NCBI RefSeq assembly: GCF_040054535.1
Contig: NC_090784.1
Location: 8,020,501 to 8,084,500 of the forward strand
DNA length: 64,000 bases
Reading direction: 5' to 3'
From: Antennarius striatus
Lineage: Eukaryota > Chordata > Actinopteri > Lophiiformes > Antennariidae
Shown: one piece after another, positions 53,831-64,000 of the stretch
Layout of the letters: every line of letters begins with the position of its first letter
How positions within the stretch are numbered: position 1 is the stretch's first letter
Notes under the pieces: generated by a model
What the model saw: only the letters and a program-made list of their open reading frames with translations
Told to the model about the DNA's origin: nothing
The model's database searches: none
Made by a program: the position numbers and the translations under genes

Positions 53831-54540
53831 AAACAGATCATACGTTTGTCGTTTTGTTTCTGGTTGATTTATTCCCTTCTTTTTGCTCCTTTAGAGTGTC
53901 TGCCTTGAATGAAACATAAGCAGGACAATGCACCCTTTGTAAGATTGAGTCTCTCGTTCTCAACGCGAGACTTTTCTCAGGGACCTATTGTTCAACATTT
54001 GTTCCTCTGAATTAGGGGGAGGGAGTAGTAAATAACTTCTCATATCAAAGCATCCAAAACTAAAATTGGTTACATACATAGTGATATACCAACAAAGATA
54101 TATGGATATATGCAATATATATGGATATATGCAATTTCCTCCGGGATTAATAAAGTATCTATCTAAGATGTCGCAGGATAGACTGAGTAACTCTTAAGTA
54201 GTTATCAATATTTGTCTAAGAAAGCATTTCCTAAATTGGTGAAATGACTGAATTGTTTGTACTTGTTTGATCTGTTTCGTTCTGGCCCTATTCTTTAAGA
54301 GCCTTGGAGCAGATCAGCCACATAATGCATTACAGACAATTCTATGCTGACCTATAAAACTCAAATGCATCATTATTGTCCTTCAGGCTGACGCTGAGTC
54401 CTCCTGTTTCATAATCCTCGACTGGACCTTATCTACATTCTGCTGCTGTCTCTGTCTCAGCTAGGATCAGTCTAATAATTACCATAATCCCTTGTCCAGG
54501 AGACCTGGAGGAAACAGCAGTCATCGGCTAGTAACAAACA
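53831..54540. other. Intergenic gap with a possible LINE-like 3' tail
   Basis: Between the convergent rnf146 and echdc1 ends. At about 54135-54170 'tttcctccgggattaataaagtatctatctaa' resembles the 3' end of fish L2-like LINEs or their SINEs. Nothing else recognised. Confidence 0.5.
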
Positions 54541-54596
54541 TTTATTTGTTAGCATCACGAGGGTCTCAGTGGAACAGTCACTCTAAAGGGTTTCTT
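54541..54596 (-). terminator. echdc1 short 3' UTR and polyadenylation signal
   Basis: TTTATT at 54541-54546 is AATAAA on the minus strand, about 50 bases past the echdc1 stop. The gene would therefore have a very short 3' UTR. Confidence 0.55.
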
Positions 54597-55005
54597 TCAT
54601 TTATGTTTGGATCTGGCAGCCAGAGCCTGCAGGTTAGCCGGGCCCCCCCATAATGTCCCAAACACGTCCTTCTCAGTCCTCAGAGCCTCTGACAGGGGGA
54701 GCTCTCTGCCTGACAGCACCACCTTCTTGACAGCCTGGATCACTGGGGCGGCTCCTTTTGTATAGCGACTCAGCCACTCTTCAGCAGCTTGCAACGGAGT
54801 CCTTCCACCATCTTCCACCTGGAGGACTCCGTCCACCAGCCCCATCTGAAGGCCAAGTTCAGGGGTCACTTTTAGAGCTCCACCCAACAGCTTCAGGGAA
54901 TTCTGGTCGCCAACAATACGCACAAGTCGTGCTGCTCCCCCCCAACCCGGGATCAGGCCCATGTGTTTATGGACAAACTGGATCACACTGCTGGATGCCA
55001 CTAAC
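54597..55005 (-). CDS. echdc1: echdc1 last coding exon
   Basis: The minus-strand acceptor 'gtttcgtag' ends at 55006. It encodes residues 169-304: VHKHMGLIPGWGGAARLV, the C-terminal helical region and the terminal WGGPANLQAL segment, ending in a stop at 54599-54597. Confidence 0.92.
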
Positions 55006-56513
55006 CTACGAAACACATGGATCACAGCCACATTTGATTATTAGCAAACCTACAGTTGAAAGACGGTAGTGTAAAAGATATCCTTGAAAATTTCCTGTTA
55101 TTCACTCCTATAAAAGCATTCATTCACATCACCTGAAATCACAGGCAGTAGTGAGTTCTGCCCCACCTCCCAATGCTCTCCCCTCCACCAGAGCGACAGA
55201 GATTAGAGGCAGTCTGCAATAAAAAAATAAAAGTTTCTGTATTGTAATGCATATTACACTGCAGCATATGCTGTTCAAGTCCACACAAGATGGGGAGTAA
55301 TTACCTGTGTAGTCTTGTGAGAGTGTTGTGCATGAACATACACATCTTCATTCCATCCTAAAAGACAAAGGAGTCACAAAGATCTTCAGTCAAGTGCACA
55401 TGCAAAAAAAAAAAAGCCAGACGAGCAAAGCAGACAGCAGACAGACTGGTTCCTGCAGACACAAGGAGGCAGTCTGTCTGCTTCACTACCTGAGGGTTGG
55501 GTATCGCCCTGACAGCATTGAGGTCCGATCCAGAGCAGAAGGTTCCAGCAGCACCCACGACTACGAGGCCTTTGCCTTCTGTCCAGCGCTCCAGCTGGGT
55601 CACCTTCTCCTCCAGGTCTACCATCATACTGCCTGTGATGAAGGAAACCAGTGAAACAAGGCTGTGGTGCAATTTAGTTATGACCAGGTATTCCCAACAA
55701 GAATAACCACTAAGTCTGGAAAAATCCAAAGAATTAAATACAATTTTTACCAGACAAAGCATTCATGAGGGAGGGATTGTTGATGGTCAGCACTGCAATG
55801 CCCGACTCCTGCTGGAGCAGATCGATGGAACCTCCAAGAAAGCCCTGCAGCTTTTCTCTAATCTCCTCCTGGTTGAAGTCATGGACGCTGGAGTGAACAC
55901 AGGCCCTGTTCTGACGTAGCAGCAGCCTACGTTTACAGATATACAGCCTGAGTTCAGTGAAATCCAGTCAATACATATTCTAACAGAGCCCTTAGAATGA
56001 GTTAGAATGGGTCAGCATGTAACCTCAGTACATTTAGAAACTAAACAACATGCGAACCGTTATGATTTGGTGACAATCAGATGTTTGCTTTAACTTGAAG
56101 GATACACTAATCCAAATATACAAGTGTGCATGCGCAAATGTAAATCAGACTGGTGTTGCTCATAACCTGGAGGACACTTCACACACTTCTCTGTAGATCA
56201 GAGGTATGAATGAAGAACTGAGCAACAAACCCTGAAATGCATTAAAATGAACTGTGTTTCTTGTGGTGATGATCAGAAAATGAATTACTTTCATATATTT
56301 TGATTGTCAGACCAGCCTCAGTTTGTGGCTTGTGGAGACGTGAAGTGGAATTCTTTGTATTGATTTTCTTTTCTTTTTTTTTGTTTTTGTTTTATTCAGG
56401 CCAGTTTACTGTTCATTAACAGGTACGTGGTGAAATATACTGCTGGTGATACTCCCTGACCTGGCCCAGGCCCCACAGCTCCAGAGTTGTCTCCCCACCA
56501 CAAACAGCACCAT
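54597..56513 (-). CDS. echdc1: Ethylmalonyl-CoA decarboxylase (six coding exons, 304 aa)
   Basis: Crotonase-superfamily enzyme that decarboxylates ethylmalonyl-CoA (and some methylmalonyl-CoA), a metabolite-repair step for acetyl-CoA carboxylase side products. Minus-strand exons in order: 56513-56461, 55926-55751, 55632-55490, 55357-55305, 55213-55133 and 55005-54597, totalling 915 nt with matching phases and GT...AG borders. The start MVLFVVGRQLWSCGAWA is my choice because this exon begins right after a good acceptor (tctgtggcag) and joins exon 2 in phase; it is the least certain part. The body contains INNPSLMNALSG, the oxyanion-hole strands FCSGSDLNAV (108-117) and GRALGGGAELTTACDFR (153-169), and the ECHDC1-type end WGGPANLQALAARSKHK. 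The length is near the human 307 aa. Position and strand next to rnf146 match human. Upstream non-coding exon and promoter are probably near 57000-57140. Confidence 0.9.
55133..55213 (-). CDS. echdc1: echdc1 coding exon 5
   Basis: An 81-nt exon between 'attgcag' and gtgatg. It encodes LPLISVALVEGRALGGGAEL and TTACDF, the second oxyanion-hole segment of the crotonase fold. Confidence 0.9.
55305..55357 (-). CDS. echdc1: echdc1 coding exon 4
   Basis: A 53-nt exon between 'ttttag' and gtaatt. It encodes DGMKMCMFMHNTLTRLH, equivalent to the human DGM..CMFMQNTLTR segment. Confidence 0.88.
55490..55632 (-). CDS. echdc1: echdc1 coding exon 3
   Basis: A 143-nt exon between 'catcacag' and gtagtg. It encodes SMMVDLEEKVTQLERWTEGK, then GTFCSGSDLNAV with the first oxyanion-hole backbone. 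Confidence 0.9.
55751..55926 (-). CDS. echdc1: echdc1 coding exon 2
   Basis: A 176-nt exon between 'aaacgtag' and gtaaaa. It encodes residues 19-76: an Arg/Ser N-terminal stretch, EEIREKLQGFLGGSIDL, and GIAVLTINNPSLMNALS, the crotonase N-terminal strand. Confidence 0.88.
56461..56513 (-). CDS. echdc1: echdc1 coding exon 1 (predicted start)
   Basis: Encodes MVLFVVGRQLWSCGAWA plus two bases of the next codon. It follows acceptor 'tctgtggcag' and ends at donor gtcagg. This is the only exon I found upstream that supplies a start codon, has good splice sites and joins exon 2 in phase. The peptide lacks acidic residues and carries Arg, so it could act as a mitochondrial presequence. No sequence conservation supports it directly. 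Confidence 0.6.
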
Positions 56514-56714
56514 CCTGCCACAGACATGAGAACAGAGACGAGCAGACATATTTGTGTTCTTACAGAATGGAGGAAACAGATACATCCAGGAACTATGTCT
56601 TTATGCATTTGTATTTAAGACCACTGACAAACTGTTCCAAAAACTTTTTTTTTTTTTAAAGTCTTTCAAAAAGTACAACTAACAGAAATAAGTGTTAAAT
56701 GACTGAACAAATTT

Positions 56715-56790
56715 ACAAGCATTGTAAATTTCCCCACTGTGGGATGAATAAAGGATTATTTTATTTTACCATATTTTATCATATCGTATT
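56715..56790 (+). mobile_element. LINE-like 3' tail fragment
   Basis: The motif 'tgtaaatttccccactgtgg' then 'gatgaataaaggattatttt' is the recurrent 3' end of L2-like LINEs and dependent SINEs in fishes, followed by TTTTA-like repeats. Only the tail survives. The clade is uncertain. Confidence 0.45.
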
Positions 56791-56959
56791 TACAAGCTCT
56801 CGTTGTTGAGTTCTATTGATCTATTGTAACGACTAAATTCTACATGAAAGTGAATATGATTGAAGGCTAAAGTTACCCTTTCTAATTTTAAATTTGTGAA
56901 TACCAGCAGCTAATGTATACAGTATACAGTATACCAGTCAACAATAACAAACGGGTTCG

Positions 56960-57150
56960 CATCAAAAATGGTAGGACCAACCTTGCTACAGGACAATCGT
57001 GTGGTGTTACACTGAAATATGTCCCCCCGGAAACCACAGCGCTTTGTCAAATACGAAACACAAATGTAGTTGTCAAATATTTCCACAAGGTAGCGCCATG
57101 CTACCGCCGCGGATAAAGGATCATTAGGAACGTGTCTGCGCGCCTTAATC
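56960..57150 (-). promoter_or_regulatory. Inferred echdc1 promoter and first exon region
   Basis: A small CpG-bearing island in AT-rich DNA: 'gtagcgccatgctaccgccgcgg' lies near 57091-57112 and 'gtctgcgcgcc' near 57135. On the minus strand a donor-like 'ctgtagcaag' before gttggt at about 56985 could end a non-coding first exon. Assignment rests on position and base composition only. Confidence 0.4.
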
Positions 57151-57255
57151 TCTTGCAAAAACATATTTAAGGTTTCCAATTGTGCAAACGAAACACTGTG
57201 ACGTACATTGTATATAATCATGCAGTTTAATTTTATTTAATCTAGTTTCATTTAC

Positions 57256-57339
57256 TTTTATTTTATTTTATTTTATTTTATTTTATTTTATTTTATTTTA
57301 TTTTATTTTATTTTATTTTATTTTATTTTATTTTATTTA
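57256..57339. repeat. (TTTTA)n pentanucleotide repeat
   Basis: About 17 perfect TTTTA units. Confidence 0.95.
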
Positions 57340-58121
57340 GGTTACCGTTCAACATGAACTTTGAAAACAGCGATCATTGGCTAATGCACAACATGGAGTG
57401 ATCTGCTTTTTGTATGTCACATCTCTATAAACATACTGAACAAGTGTCTCTACAAACATGACCTTATTCAGAAATATTGATAGAGGACTTTCAATAACAC
57501 GTGCAAGTTACAGTAAAGTACTGGCACAGTTATATTAACTTCACTTACAAAGTAATATTTTTGTCATTGCCATGTGAGGGTAAAACAGCAAAATGCCAGG
57601 TTCAGTTTGATCCAGGGCCTGAAACAGCCTTGAGCAAATCCATAAAGGTGATCCTATAGAATCTATGCAAAGAACTTAAGGGTAAGGCTTCATTTGCCTC
57701 CAACCTGAATACACCACACAAGAGCCTGCATGGGGATTTAGTTTTGTGTGGCCCAATCAAACAAACCAAAGATGAAGACATATATGAATACTGAGGATGA
57801 ACACAGCTGTGTTGTCTAAGATTAACTGGTTATGTTGTGTTATTAGTGATATGTTATTCACACTGAGGGTTGGCAGAATGTTGCAAGTGAAGTTATGATA
57901 CACATTAATACATTTAAGAGGTGAGCTATTATTATAACAAAAATAGCCCAGCTATTAGCATACTCATCATAATAATAGCTAGGCTATTGATTTAAGAGTT
58001 TATTTTGTCATTGTACATCTGTCATTAATGAAATCTTCAGTCATCAAGTGACCTTTGCTGGATTCTCCAACTTCTCCTATAAACATGTAGAATGTAAACA
58101 TACAGTACCTAGAAAAATCTT
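57340..58121. other. Intergenic DNA, no gene seen
   Basis: AT-rich, without recognised coding or mobile sequence. Confidence 0.55.
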
Positions 58122-58301
58122 CTAATGGACCATTCATTCATTCATTCATTCATTCATTCATTCATTCATTCATTCATTCATTCATTCATTCATTCGTTCA
58201 TTCATTCATTCATTCATTCATTCATTCATTCATTCGTTCGTTCATTCGTTCATTCATTCATTCGTTCATTTGTTCGTTTGTTGCTAGAGCTAATGGACCA
58301 T
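58122..58301. repeat. (TTCA)n tract bounded by a 12-bp direct repeat
   Basis: About 130 bp of TTCA units with scattered TTCG variants, followed by a short T/G-rich stretch. The word CTAATGGACCAT occurs at 58122-58133 and again at 58290-58301, so the repeat sits between perfect 12-bp direct copies, like a target-site duplication. Confidence 0.92.
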
Positions 58302-61300
58302 ATTTATTGTATTATTAAGTGGGAATCTCTTGGAATCATGTAGATTTGTAATAAAAGACAGAGCAGAACTACAGATGTGTGAGCAAACACAAGTCCAATG
58401 ATTTATCCAATCATGACTTCGGAGTGAAAATGTCTGCAATTTTATTTGTGTAAGGTCAACGTTTGGAAGATCAGAAAAACGATAAAGGTGTCTAGTGAGT
58501 GAGAGACATCAGCTCATTCAGTCAATGAGGTAAACAGGCATAAGCATCAAAAACAATAGGTTGATTTAAAGAGATGTGCAGGAAGAGGATGAAAAATGTG
58601 CCAAACCAGAGGGAGGTGGGGACACTTCCTGCCCTGAGGTCTGATATAAGCTGCTGAAAGCATAAATACCGTACTTCACTCCGTCCCACACATCCTTGTC
58701 CTCTGTTCACAGCCTTTACAAACAATGTGAGGGGCTGAAGCACTGCTCTGTTTCATCTGGATCACTGAAGAGTCCGGAAACGGCCCGAATCAAAAATCTA
58801 AAACACATTTAAAACTTGCAGAAATGTTTGTGTATTTTCCTGTATTCACATCTCAACAGCCATTAGTTATCTAGTGCATGTGTAAAGTGTATTTTGGAGA
58901 CTGATTAATTCACATTGACACGCATGTAATTCATTAATGCTACATACTGTATTTGGGACATAAATCCTTAAAGAGCAAGTATTTTGTCTACTTAACACAT
59001 AGTGTCTTTGTCTGTCAAAGAATAGCCAAAGCAAAGCTCTTCCTGACTGTCATGTAAACACAACAGTTAACACTGATCTCACCTCCGCAAAGGATTCAGC
59101 CAACTTTAAGAGTCCACACTGCTCCAGTCTATTTAAAGTGGGGAAGGAATTCTAAAGGTTGGTGGGTCTGTTACCAAGCAGGCATCCTAGAAATGCTGAC
59201 TCTCTTTGCTCCTTGCTTTGAACATTCAGCCAGGTCAGCCAGCCGGCAACCTGTTTCTACACATCACTGTGTTCAAATGTGTGTGTTAAAACAACCAGCA
59301 TGTCATATATTTACATAAAATGTATATGTTTACAGCCATAAAGAAGAAAATAACTAAAAAAACAAAACTTGACCCAAAATGCATTTGTCCCTGAGCAGTG
59401 TGTTCATGTTTCAATGTTGAGTGTGGGTTTTTAGGTTTGTGTGGTTGGGAAAGTATTAACTTTTTTTAGTAGTACAGCCACATGACTGAGACCCCTGGTG
59501 TGTTTGCTTTTACATCCCAGTGTTCACATGCATGTCGATGGTCCCAGCGCTAAATATAAAGCATCACTGCAGTCAAGTGCAGGAAGCACGCGCTGTCTAA
59601 ATTTAAGATTGCTGTTTGTATCTGCATCCTTCAATATGAATTTGTCACAATATACTACTATATTTTGTCCAGCTGAAAATTAAACCTTAACAGTGAATTA
59701 CTTCATCGTCACATTTTGATGTCGGCGTTCCATGTGTGAAATGAAGGCCAGTCAATGTAGCTAAGAACTAGTTTATGTTAGTCACATACTATCACAGGAT
59801 TTTGGTATCTAATTAAATCAGATTTGACACTTTTTACGTGATCCTGTTTGTTGTCATGATGACCTGAGGGTGATATTGGGTAGAATGAGCATCAGCTTCC
59901 TTGTCTTACACTGTCTTGTTTGTCATGGATGATATGTTATTTTTCAGGTGAGAGGATCATCTCTTATTCAGAGACTTGATTGCGTTGATGAACAAAGATG
60001 TGACCCACGTAGGGAGAGAGGAGAAAGAGTGTTTACAGTCAGTCACACATGTTAGCATTAATATACATTGTTTTACTTTATTTTTTTTTTACATAATGCC
60101 AAGGCAAGTTATGTAATGCCAGCATGGATAGTAGAAAGAGTCTATAGAAGCTATACTGATACACACAGTAGTCAAATATTGATCAACTCCTCCTGATTTT
60201 TATGTCACACATACTGTTGGAGTAAATTCTTTGAGGTCATCTCATTTTCATCCCCTTTGCCTCCCGAGTAATCTCCATTTTGTTTCATCTTTCTATCTGC
60301 AACGGTTGTGAAGATATTTAGTGGACTAACGGAAGAATGAAAGGACAAACACTAACGATTACAATACATCACTGCTTTGAAGCGGGATGTAATTAACGAT
60401 TGTATACCAGTCAGAATTGTGTATAACTTAGTCCCTCTAAGACTCATGCAGCTTTATTTGAATACCCTGGTCTACATAATGGTCCAAGCATACACCATTT
60501 GGTTGCAGCTCAACAGAGTCTCTTGGTGCTTGAACCTCAACATTTGACTGGAAAGACAATCCCACTTTGATGTAACCTAAAAATGTTTTCATATAGACTA
60601 ACTTCAATCAGGCACGATTTATGGAATAATGGCAGTTTGACAGGTGCCAAAGGCTCTCAGGGGCCTGGAGGTTTTATGGTGAGGCGTGTCGGGAGGTCAG
60701 AGGAGCTGGAGGGCAGACAGCCAAGAAGGCAGAGGCTCACAGAGCCCTATTCCACAGCTGCAGCAGCTGGGATGTGGTCCACAACCACTGGAGGACAAAG
60801 GCAGCCACACGCTGCAATACCATGCATTTTAGGTCGACACAATAGTGTTTGCTCATACTAGATTAACTACTAACAAACATTATATATAATCTAAACCATC
60901 TAATACCATAATCTTTGTCGGCAGAGAAACATTCTGCAAATAATCTGTGACAACCAAATAATTATGTGATTTATTCTAGGGACATTAGGCCACAAGCTTC
61001 CACCTTGACCATTCAGGCTTTGCAATGTGTTTGCAACATTTAATATACTGAGGCTGGTATTCTGAATGGATGGCAAATCACCAATAAACTACATTTATAC
61101 AAAATCAATAAACTACTTTTATAAAATACAGCTAATCAGTAAACTAAAGCAGCTGTGTTTTCATTTGTTTGTGGTCATTTGTTAAGTAACTGTAGCAACA
61201 AAAGTTTCTTGATGAAATCTATATTGTTCCAGAAAATTCTTTCGGTGTTATTGTGTTTTAAGCAGCGCTGCAATCGTAGCAGTTGGTACTGGTTATATAA

Positions 61301-61908
61301 TGGTTTCAACGTCTGGAAACCTCCAGACTTGACCACAGGCCAGTTCTGGGAATCTGTGCTCCTGCCCAACATTGACACAGGAAAGCAGGGTGAGTCTGCC
61401 AGCAGCATCTGGCTGAACACCAGGAAAGGACAATATTTATATCGGCATCGGGTAGGATTTCTGGCACCACCACATTGTCGCACCTGTTACTTCAGTCAAC
61501 CTAAGGTGCCAGGTTTCAGGTTGAGGGGATTGGTGTCAACCCCACTCAGGGTCGGCTTGTGAGTGTGTGTTTACATGTATGTGCCCTGTATGTTTGTCTA
61601 AGAAGATGGGTCCAATCACTTACATAAATGCACAGAAGCTTTACACAAACAGCAGAAAAGTCCAAGTTTCATCATAATGTTTATTTTTTCAGATCCTATT
61701 AAATTGTTTCTTTCATTGCAGGTTAAATACTGAAGAGGTTTGCACTGGGGCGCTATGAGTGTATGTTGTGGACCGATTTGTCAGAGCTTGGGTAAAATAA
61801 TCAAAAAATTAAACAAGATTTTGAAACATGTTGCTGAGCTTTTGAATCAGTACTTTAGGATAATGTACATTTAACTAATTTCACAAAACTAAGTAGCCAA
61901 GAATAATA
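58302..61908. other. Intergenic DNA, no gene seen
   Basis: No exon I can support. An open frame near 61155-61562 has no domain, and the opposite strand is open across the same stretch. The region would be upstream flank of echdc1 and downstream flank of the next minus-strand gene. Confidence 0.5.
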
Positions 61909-62055
61909 GGCAGCACTTTTGCCTCACTGCAAAAAGGTTCAGGGTTTGATTCTTTTCTGAGTTTATATGTTCTCCCCACGTCTGTGTGCGTCAGACCAAA
62001 TTGTCCGTGGATGTGTTTGTCTTTTGTGTGGCCCTGCCACCCATAGCAAGTGTGA
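61909..62055 (+). mobile_element. Old, partial SINE copy
   Basis: Reads 'ggcagcacttttgcctcact', B-box-like 'agggtttgattc', 'tatgttctccccacgtctgt', 'aaattgtccgtgg' and 'gtgtggccctgccaccc'. It is the same SINE family as 12425, diverged and lacking the 3' tail. Confidence 0.68.
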
Positions 62056-62111
62056 AACAATTGTAGACACTATATGATGTGAAAGCAGAAGAGAAATCAT
62101 TTAGTCTTTCT

Positions 62112-63046
62112 GTTTATTAAATAAAAAGAACAGCAAAGTCATCACCTTCAACATGATTAACCACACAAAAAAAGCTGAGTAATGTCCTGATATGTGACTA
62201 CTACGTACTACTAAAGGCATTAAAAAGGCTTCTCATTTTTTCCATAAGCATAAATATGTTTTGCGTAAAAGTTGGTTAGTGAATAATGGTTAACATATAC
62301 TTGGGATTGGAAAATATCGGCAATTAGAAGACAGTAAAAACAATTACAAAGGACGCATTTAATTTCAAAATCAGGAATATGTATATAAAGAACACAGCCT
62401 TTGGTACAAAGTTATATAAAAAGAGCTCACATTCACATTTTTGTGTAACTCAACAAATGTAAAGCTAGTCGTAAAGCAACATGTCTTAGTCACAGGTACG
62501 GTGCAGTCCAGGCCGGTAAGCAATACTCTAGAACTCACAGAGTGACACCAGGAGGGGAAGTGTCTCCACTGACTTTATCTCAGTATCATGAATGATGCTG
62601 CCCTTTATAAATGTAACCTTATATTGTGTTCAAAAAACAAAAACAAAATAAAACCTTGGTGTAAGCAAGATGTCACCAGAGAATTCATACCTTAGAGAGA
62701 AGAGTAGAGTCTGTTGATGGTAGATCTGCATGGCTGCACTAGTCAAGGCTAGAATCTGGACCTGAGCTTAATTATCTATTCAGATGGTTGGTATAGATGA
62801 TGATGATGACGATGATGATGATGCACTGTCCCCGATTTCTCACCCTGCTTGTTTGGTTTGGCTCCACTGGTTGCAACATACATTCTAAATGTGAGCTGGT
62901 TCAAACTCACAACTAAAGCACTGAATGTGGAGCAGAGAGCAGTCTGGGTTTGTTATGTACAGTATGTACAAAATTAACCAAAAGCAGGTGTACAGAGGTT
63001 ATCGCTGAAGGCTTCTTATCGGTTCAGTCACGCGGTGAGGTGGAGA
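62112..63046 (-). other. Probable 3' UTR of the minus-strand gene at 63047
   Basis: Runs from the stop of the candidate exon down to a minus-strand polyadenylation signal (TTTATT near 62112-62118 on the plus strand). It contains a short GAT/GAC triplet repeat near 62797-62823. Depends on the exon call above it. Confidence 0.4.
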
Positions 63047-63280
63047 TCAAACGATGGCAGTCTCTATGTGAAAGGCATGTGAGTAGGCAAAAGATGACGT
63101 GTGCTTTTGCAGAGGAAGGGATGGAGGGACGACTGGAGTGGTGGAAGGAGAAGAAGAAGTTGAGGAGGACGTGGAGGAACGACTCGCCCAACGCGAGGGG
63201 AGGCGGCGGTTGGCCGGACAGGCAGGACGGGAGAAGTTCTTCTGGATGGAGGAAGAGGAGACAGAGGACTTTTGGTTCTC
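63047..63280 (-). CDS. Candidate last coding exon, SOGA3/KIAA0408 (MTCL3)-like
   Basis: A strong minus-strand acceptor ('catttgtctcttcacag') is followed by 77 codons and TGA. The product begins ENQKSSVSSSSIQKN, then FSRPACPANRRLPSRWASRS, then a Ser/Thr/Pro-rich stretch, and ends FHIETAIV. The RPxxPANRRLPSRWA phrase resembles, from memory, the C-terminal tail of SOGA/MTCL family proteins (microtubule-associated coiled-coil proteins). In human, SOGA3/KIAA0408 lies next to ECHDC1 on the same strand, which is what this position and orientation predict. The coiled-coil exons would lie beyond the window end. The overlapping plus-strand frame lacks this logic. Identity is uncertain because only the tail is present. 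Confidence 0.45.
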   Translation of the reverse strand, partial: ENQKSSVSSSSIQKNFSRPACPANRRLPSRWASRSSTSSSTSSSPSTTPVVPPSLPLQKHTSSFAYSHAFHIETAIV

Positions 63281-64000
63281 CTGTGAAGAGACAAATGAAT
63301 TACCATTTAGGATTATCACACTGCTCCATCAACAATGAAATTCACACACTCAGATACTTTACATTTTGTCACGTGTCCCATCTGTAGTCTTCGTGATCCT
63401 AGGGGAAACAACAGGCATATTTCAAACCGGAATGCAAATCAATTAAAGCACGCTTATTTGGAAAAGGTGAGAGAAACGCTGAGTTTCTTATAATGTGCCT
63501 TTTGACTTTAAAGCGGTGTAATTTCAGGTTTCTCTTTTCCTTGGCCTGCTAAGGTCAGCTGATTTATTCTCTAATTACGACACAAAGACCAGAAAAGCAC
63601 TTCCACTATGAGGCCCAATGGAGGAACGGAAAGATGAAAGACCATCTGATGATAGCTGTAGATGCTATATTATCAGTTCCTTACGTTAGGAGCTGCTGAA
63701 CAATGTATGGCCCAGATGGCCTGAATATGATGGAGTTTTTGGCCTGCTTCTGTTTTGTAGCACATACCAGAAATAAATAACCTTTCCAATGGAGCTGCCC
63801 TTGGTTGGGAGCAACTAATGCTCAATGTTTTGGAATGGAATGAAATTAAATGAAATGTGCAAGTTCATGAGTGCAAATGACTTTGAAGATACAGTCTGAC
63901 TTAAACTCAAATCATTATTTTGTAACTTCTTTCTTTTGCAGTCAGAAAAGAGCCTGGCTGCATGGCAAACGGAGCCCTTAATGTTAATGTGTTCATCCAC
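63281..64000 (-). other. Probable intron upstream of the candidate exon
   Basis: No second exon of the minus-strand gene is recognisable before the window ends. Sequence is unremarkable. Confidence 0.4.

Noticed and set aside
56396-56608. A 70-aa minus-strand frame containing MSVAGWCCLWWGD as the echdc1 start
   Set aside because: It does not join echdc1 exon 2 in phase; the overlapping frame starting MVLFVVGRQ does.
58126-58280. CRISPR-like or satellite array
   Set aside because: Four-base unit without spacers; a microsatellite in a vertebrate genome.
61155-61562. A 135-aa plus-strand frame and a 102-aa minus-strand frame as a gene
   Set aside because: No recognised domain, both strands open at once, and no convincing splice partners.

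Overview
The window is teleost fish nuclear DNA, probably from a spiny-rayed (percomorph-type) fish. The evidence is vertebrate splice signals, fish-type repeats (a tRNA-headed SINE family with an AATG tail, hAT and mariner-like MITEs, a gypsy-type solo LTR), very many dinucleotide and tetranucleotide microsatellites, and a gene block matching human 6q22.33. No bacterial, viral or CRISPR features were found.

Layout: 1-31934 is a gene desert. I could support no exon there, only transposon remnants and microsatellites, and it probably acts as the upstream regulatory landscape of rspo3. 31935-32033 is a (TC)n/G-run tract just before the inferred rspo3 promoter. 32882-46711 (+) is rspo3, rebuilt as six coding exons with consistent phase (327 aa). 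It includes an extra 147-nt exon for a third furin-like repeat between FU2 and the thrombospondin repeat. 48870-49883 (-) is mdh2, mitochondrial malate dehydrogenase, with its whole 337-aa reading frame in one uninterrupted exon. A compact head-to-head promoter with CRE and E-box sites separates it from rnf146 (+, single coding exon 51081-52244, RING plus WWE). echdc1 (-) follows as six coding exons (54597-56513, 304 aa). 57000-61900 shows no gene. At 63047-63280 (-) lies a candidate last coding exon of the SOGA3/KIAA0408 (MTCL3) orthologue, which the conserved synteny predicts in this position and orientation.

RSPO3 (secreted Wnt amplifier acting through LGR and RNF43/ZNRF3) and RNF146 (PAR-dependent ubiquitin ligase acting on tankyrase and axin) both raise Wnt/beta-catenin output and are near neighbours here, as in human. 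MDH2 and ECHDC1 are metabolic enzymes (TCA/malate-aspartate shuttle; ethylmalonyl-CoA clearance). MDH2 is the one gene not expected from the human order.

No wholly new biological system was seen. The strongest leads are the third furin-like repeat of rspo3, the intronless mdh2 inside an otherwise conserved block, and long complementary (TG)n/(CA)n tracts in the last rspo3 intron. All exon models come from reading splice signals and phases by eye, without transcript or alignment support.
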